Shown here piece after piece: positions 63,802 through 64,000 of a stretch of 64,000 bases of DNA. The first letter of the stretch is position 1; each line of letters opens with the position of its first letter. Origin of the DNA: Waterburya agarophytonicola KI4 (lineage in GTDB: Bacteria > Cyanobacteriota > Cyanobacteriia > Cyanobacteriales > Xenococcaceae); NCBI RefSeq assembly GCF_020640915.1, contig NZ_JADWDC010000006.1, forward strand, positions 1 to 64,000, in the 5' to 3' direction. Below the pieces are notes generated by a model, which was not told the DNA's origin, did no database searches, and saw nothing but the letters and a program-made list of their open reading frames with translations. The translations under genes were made by a program, and so were the position numbers.

Positions 63802-64000
63802 TGTGCCGATTAAAAAAATAAATAATATTTAGTTGAAAACTTACGCTTTAAAATTTCTGATAGAAAATACTCATAACTACCACCGATAGTGCGGGACAAT
63901 CTTAATTTACCCAAATCAAAGCAAAAGATTAGCAAATATATAAATATGGTTTGCTTTTTATTTTCTAGTTCTCGACAGGGTTAGTAGTTCTCGATTCGAT

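Noticed and set aside
1-64000. tRNA, rRNA, CRISPR arrays and intact insertion sequences
   Set aside because: No cloverleaf-like sequence with a T-loop GTTCGA core, no regular spacer-repeat array and no transposase were seen; a covariance search would settle short RNAs.

Overview
The window is chromosomal DNA of a cyanobacterium. Three things support this. The HIP1 octamer GCGATCGC recurs throughout. Many genes are typical of or restricted to cyanobacteria and plastids: ldpA, a Ycf45-type R3H ATPase, ycf34, a DUF751/Ycf33-like protein, DUF1830 and DUF2993 proteins, a folate-biopterin (BT1) transporter and a bacterial dynamin-like protein. A Yfr1 small RNA lies immediately upstream of trxA, its usual cyanobacterial position. 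The sequence is AT-rich. The genus cannot be read from it; a unicellular or pleurocapsalean lineage is only a guess. Most of the window is ordinary core genome in short, frequently alternating transcription units, with no rRNA, tRNA, CRISPR array or intact insertion sequence that I could recognise.

Layout. 1-5 kb: edge of a carbohydrate-binding protein, ammonium transporter, dynamin-like GTPase. 4.8-8.1 kb: pheT, followed by an orphan gene and a degraded second copy of the pheT 3' end. 8.2-15.2 kb: a truncated ORF, a PiT phosphate permease, a BT1 transporter, a REC-GGDEF-EAL regulator with degenerate active sites, and murJ. 15.3-24.4 kb: TPR and pentapeptide-repeat proteins, an LCP protein, a mannose-1-phosphate guanylyltransferase, a VWA protein, ldpA and the R3H ATPase. 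24.4-36.4 kb: a B12/radical-SAM enzyme, DUF1830, a rhomboid protease, an orphan histidine kinase, a sulfurtransferase, carB, a GT4 glycosyltransferase and mltA. 36.6-41.1 kb: trpC, then a two-gene type II restriction-modification system of the NgoPII/HaeIII (GGCC) type, then a DUF2079 membrane protein. 41.3-50.2 kb: Yfr1, trxA, a GT2 glycosyltransferase, ureF, a RodZ-like protein, an RsuA/RluB-type pseudouridine synthase, alpha-carbonic anhydrase, CCA nucleotidyltransferase, ycf34, DedA and truB. 50.4-64 kb: an RsbW-like anti-sigma factor, several unknown cyanobacterial proteins, rsmI, an ExbD protein, hemL, leuD, a membrane subtilase and a solitary MshEN-domain protein.

Functional themes are envelope and peptidoglycan (murJ, mltA, LCP, RodZ-like, guanylyltransferase, glycosyltransferases), RNA modification and charging (pheT, CCA, truB, rsmI, pseudouridine synthase), nutrient uptake (Amt, PiT, BT1, ureF) and biosynthesis (carB, trpC, leuD, hemL).

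The points most worth a second look are: (i) the displaced pheT 3' end at 4863-4954, which with the intact pheT end brackets an orphan gene like the scar of an element that integrates at a gene end; (ii) Yfr1 with a readable promoter and terminator; (iii) the GGCC restriction-modification pair, which lacks HIP1 sites; (iv) three 11-bp-phased direct repeats upstream of the anti-sigma gene; (v) terminators whose stems are built from HIP1 octamers; and (vi) an octamer tandem repeat that carries start codons ahead of the guanylyltransferase. I did not find a clearly new multi-gene system.
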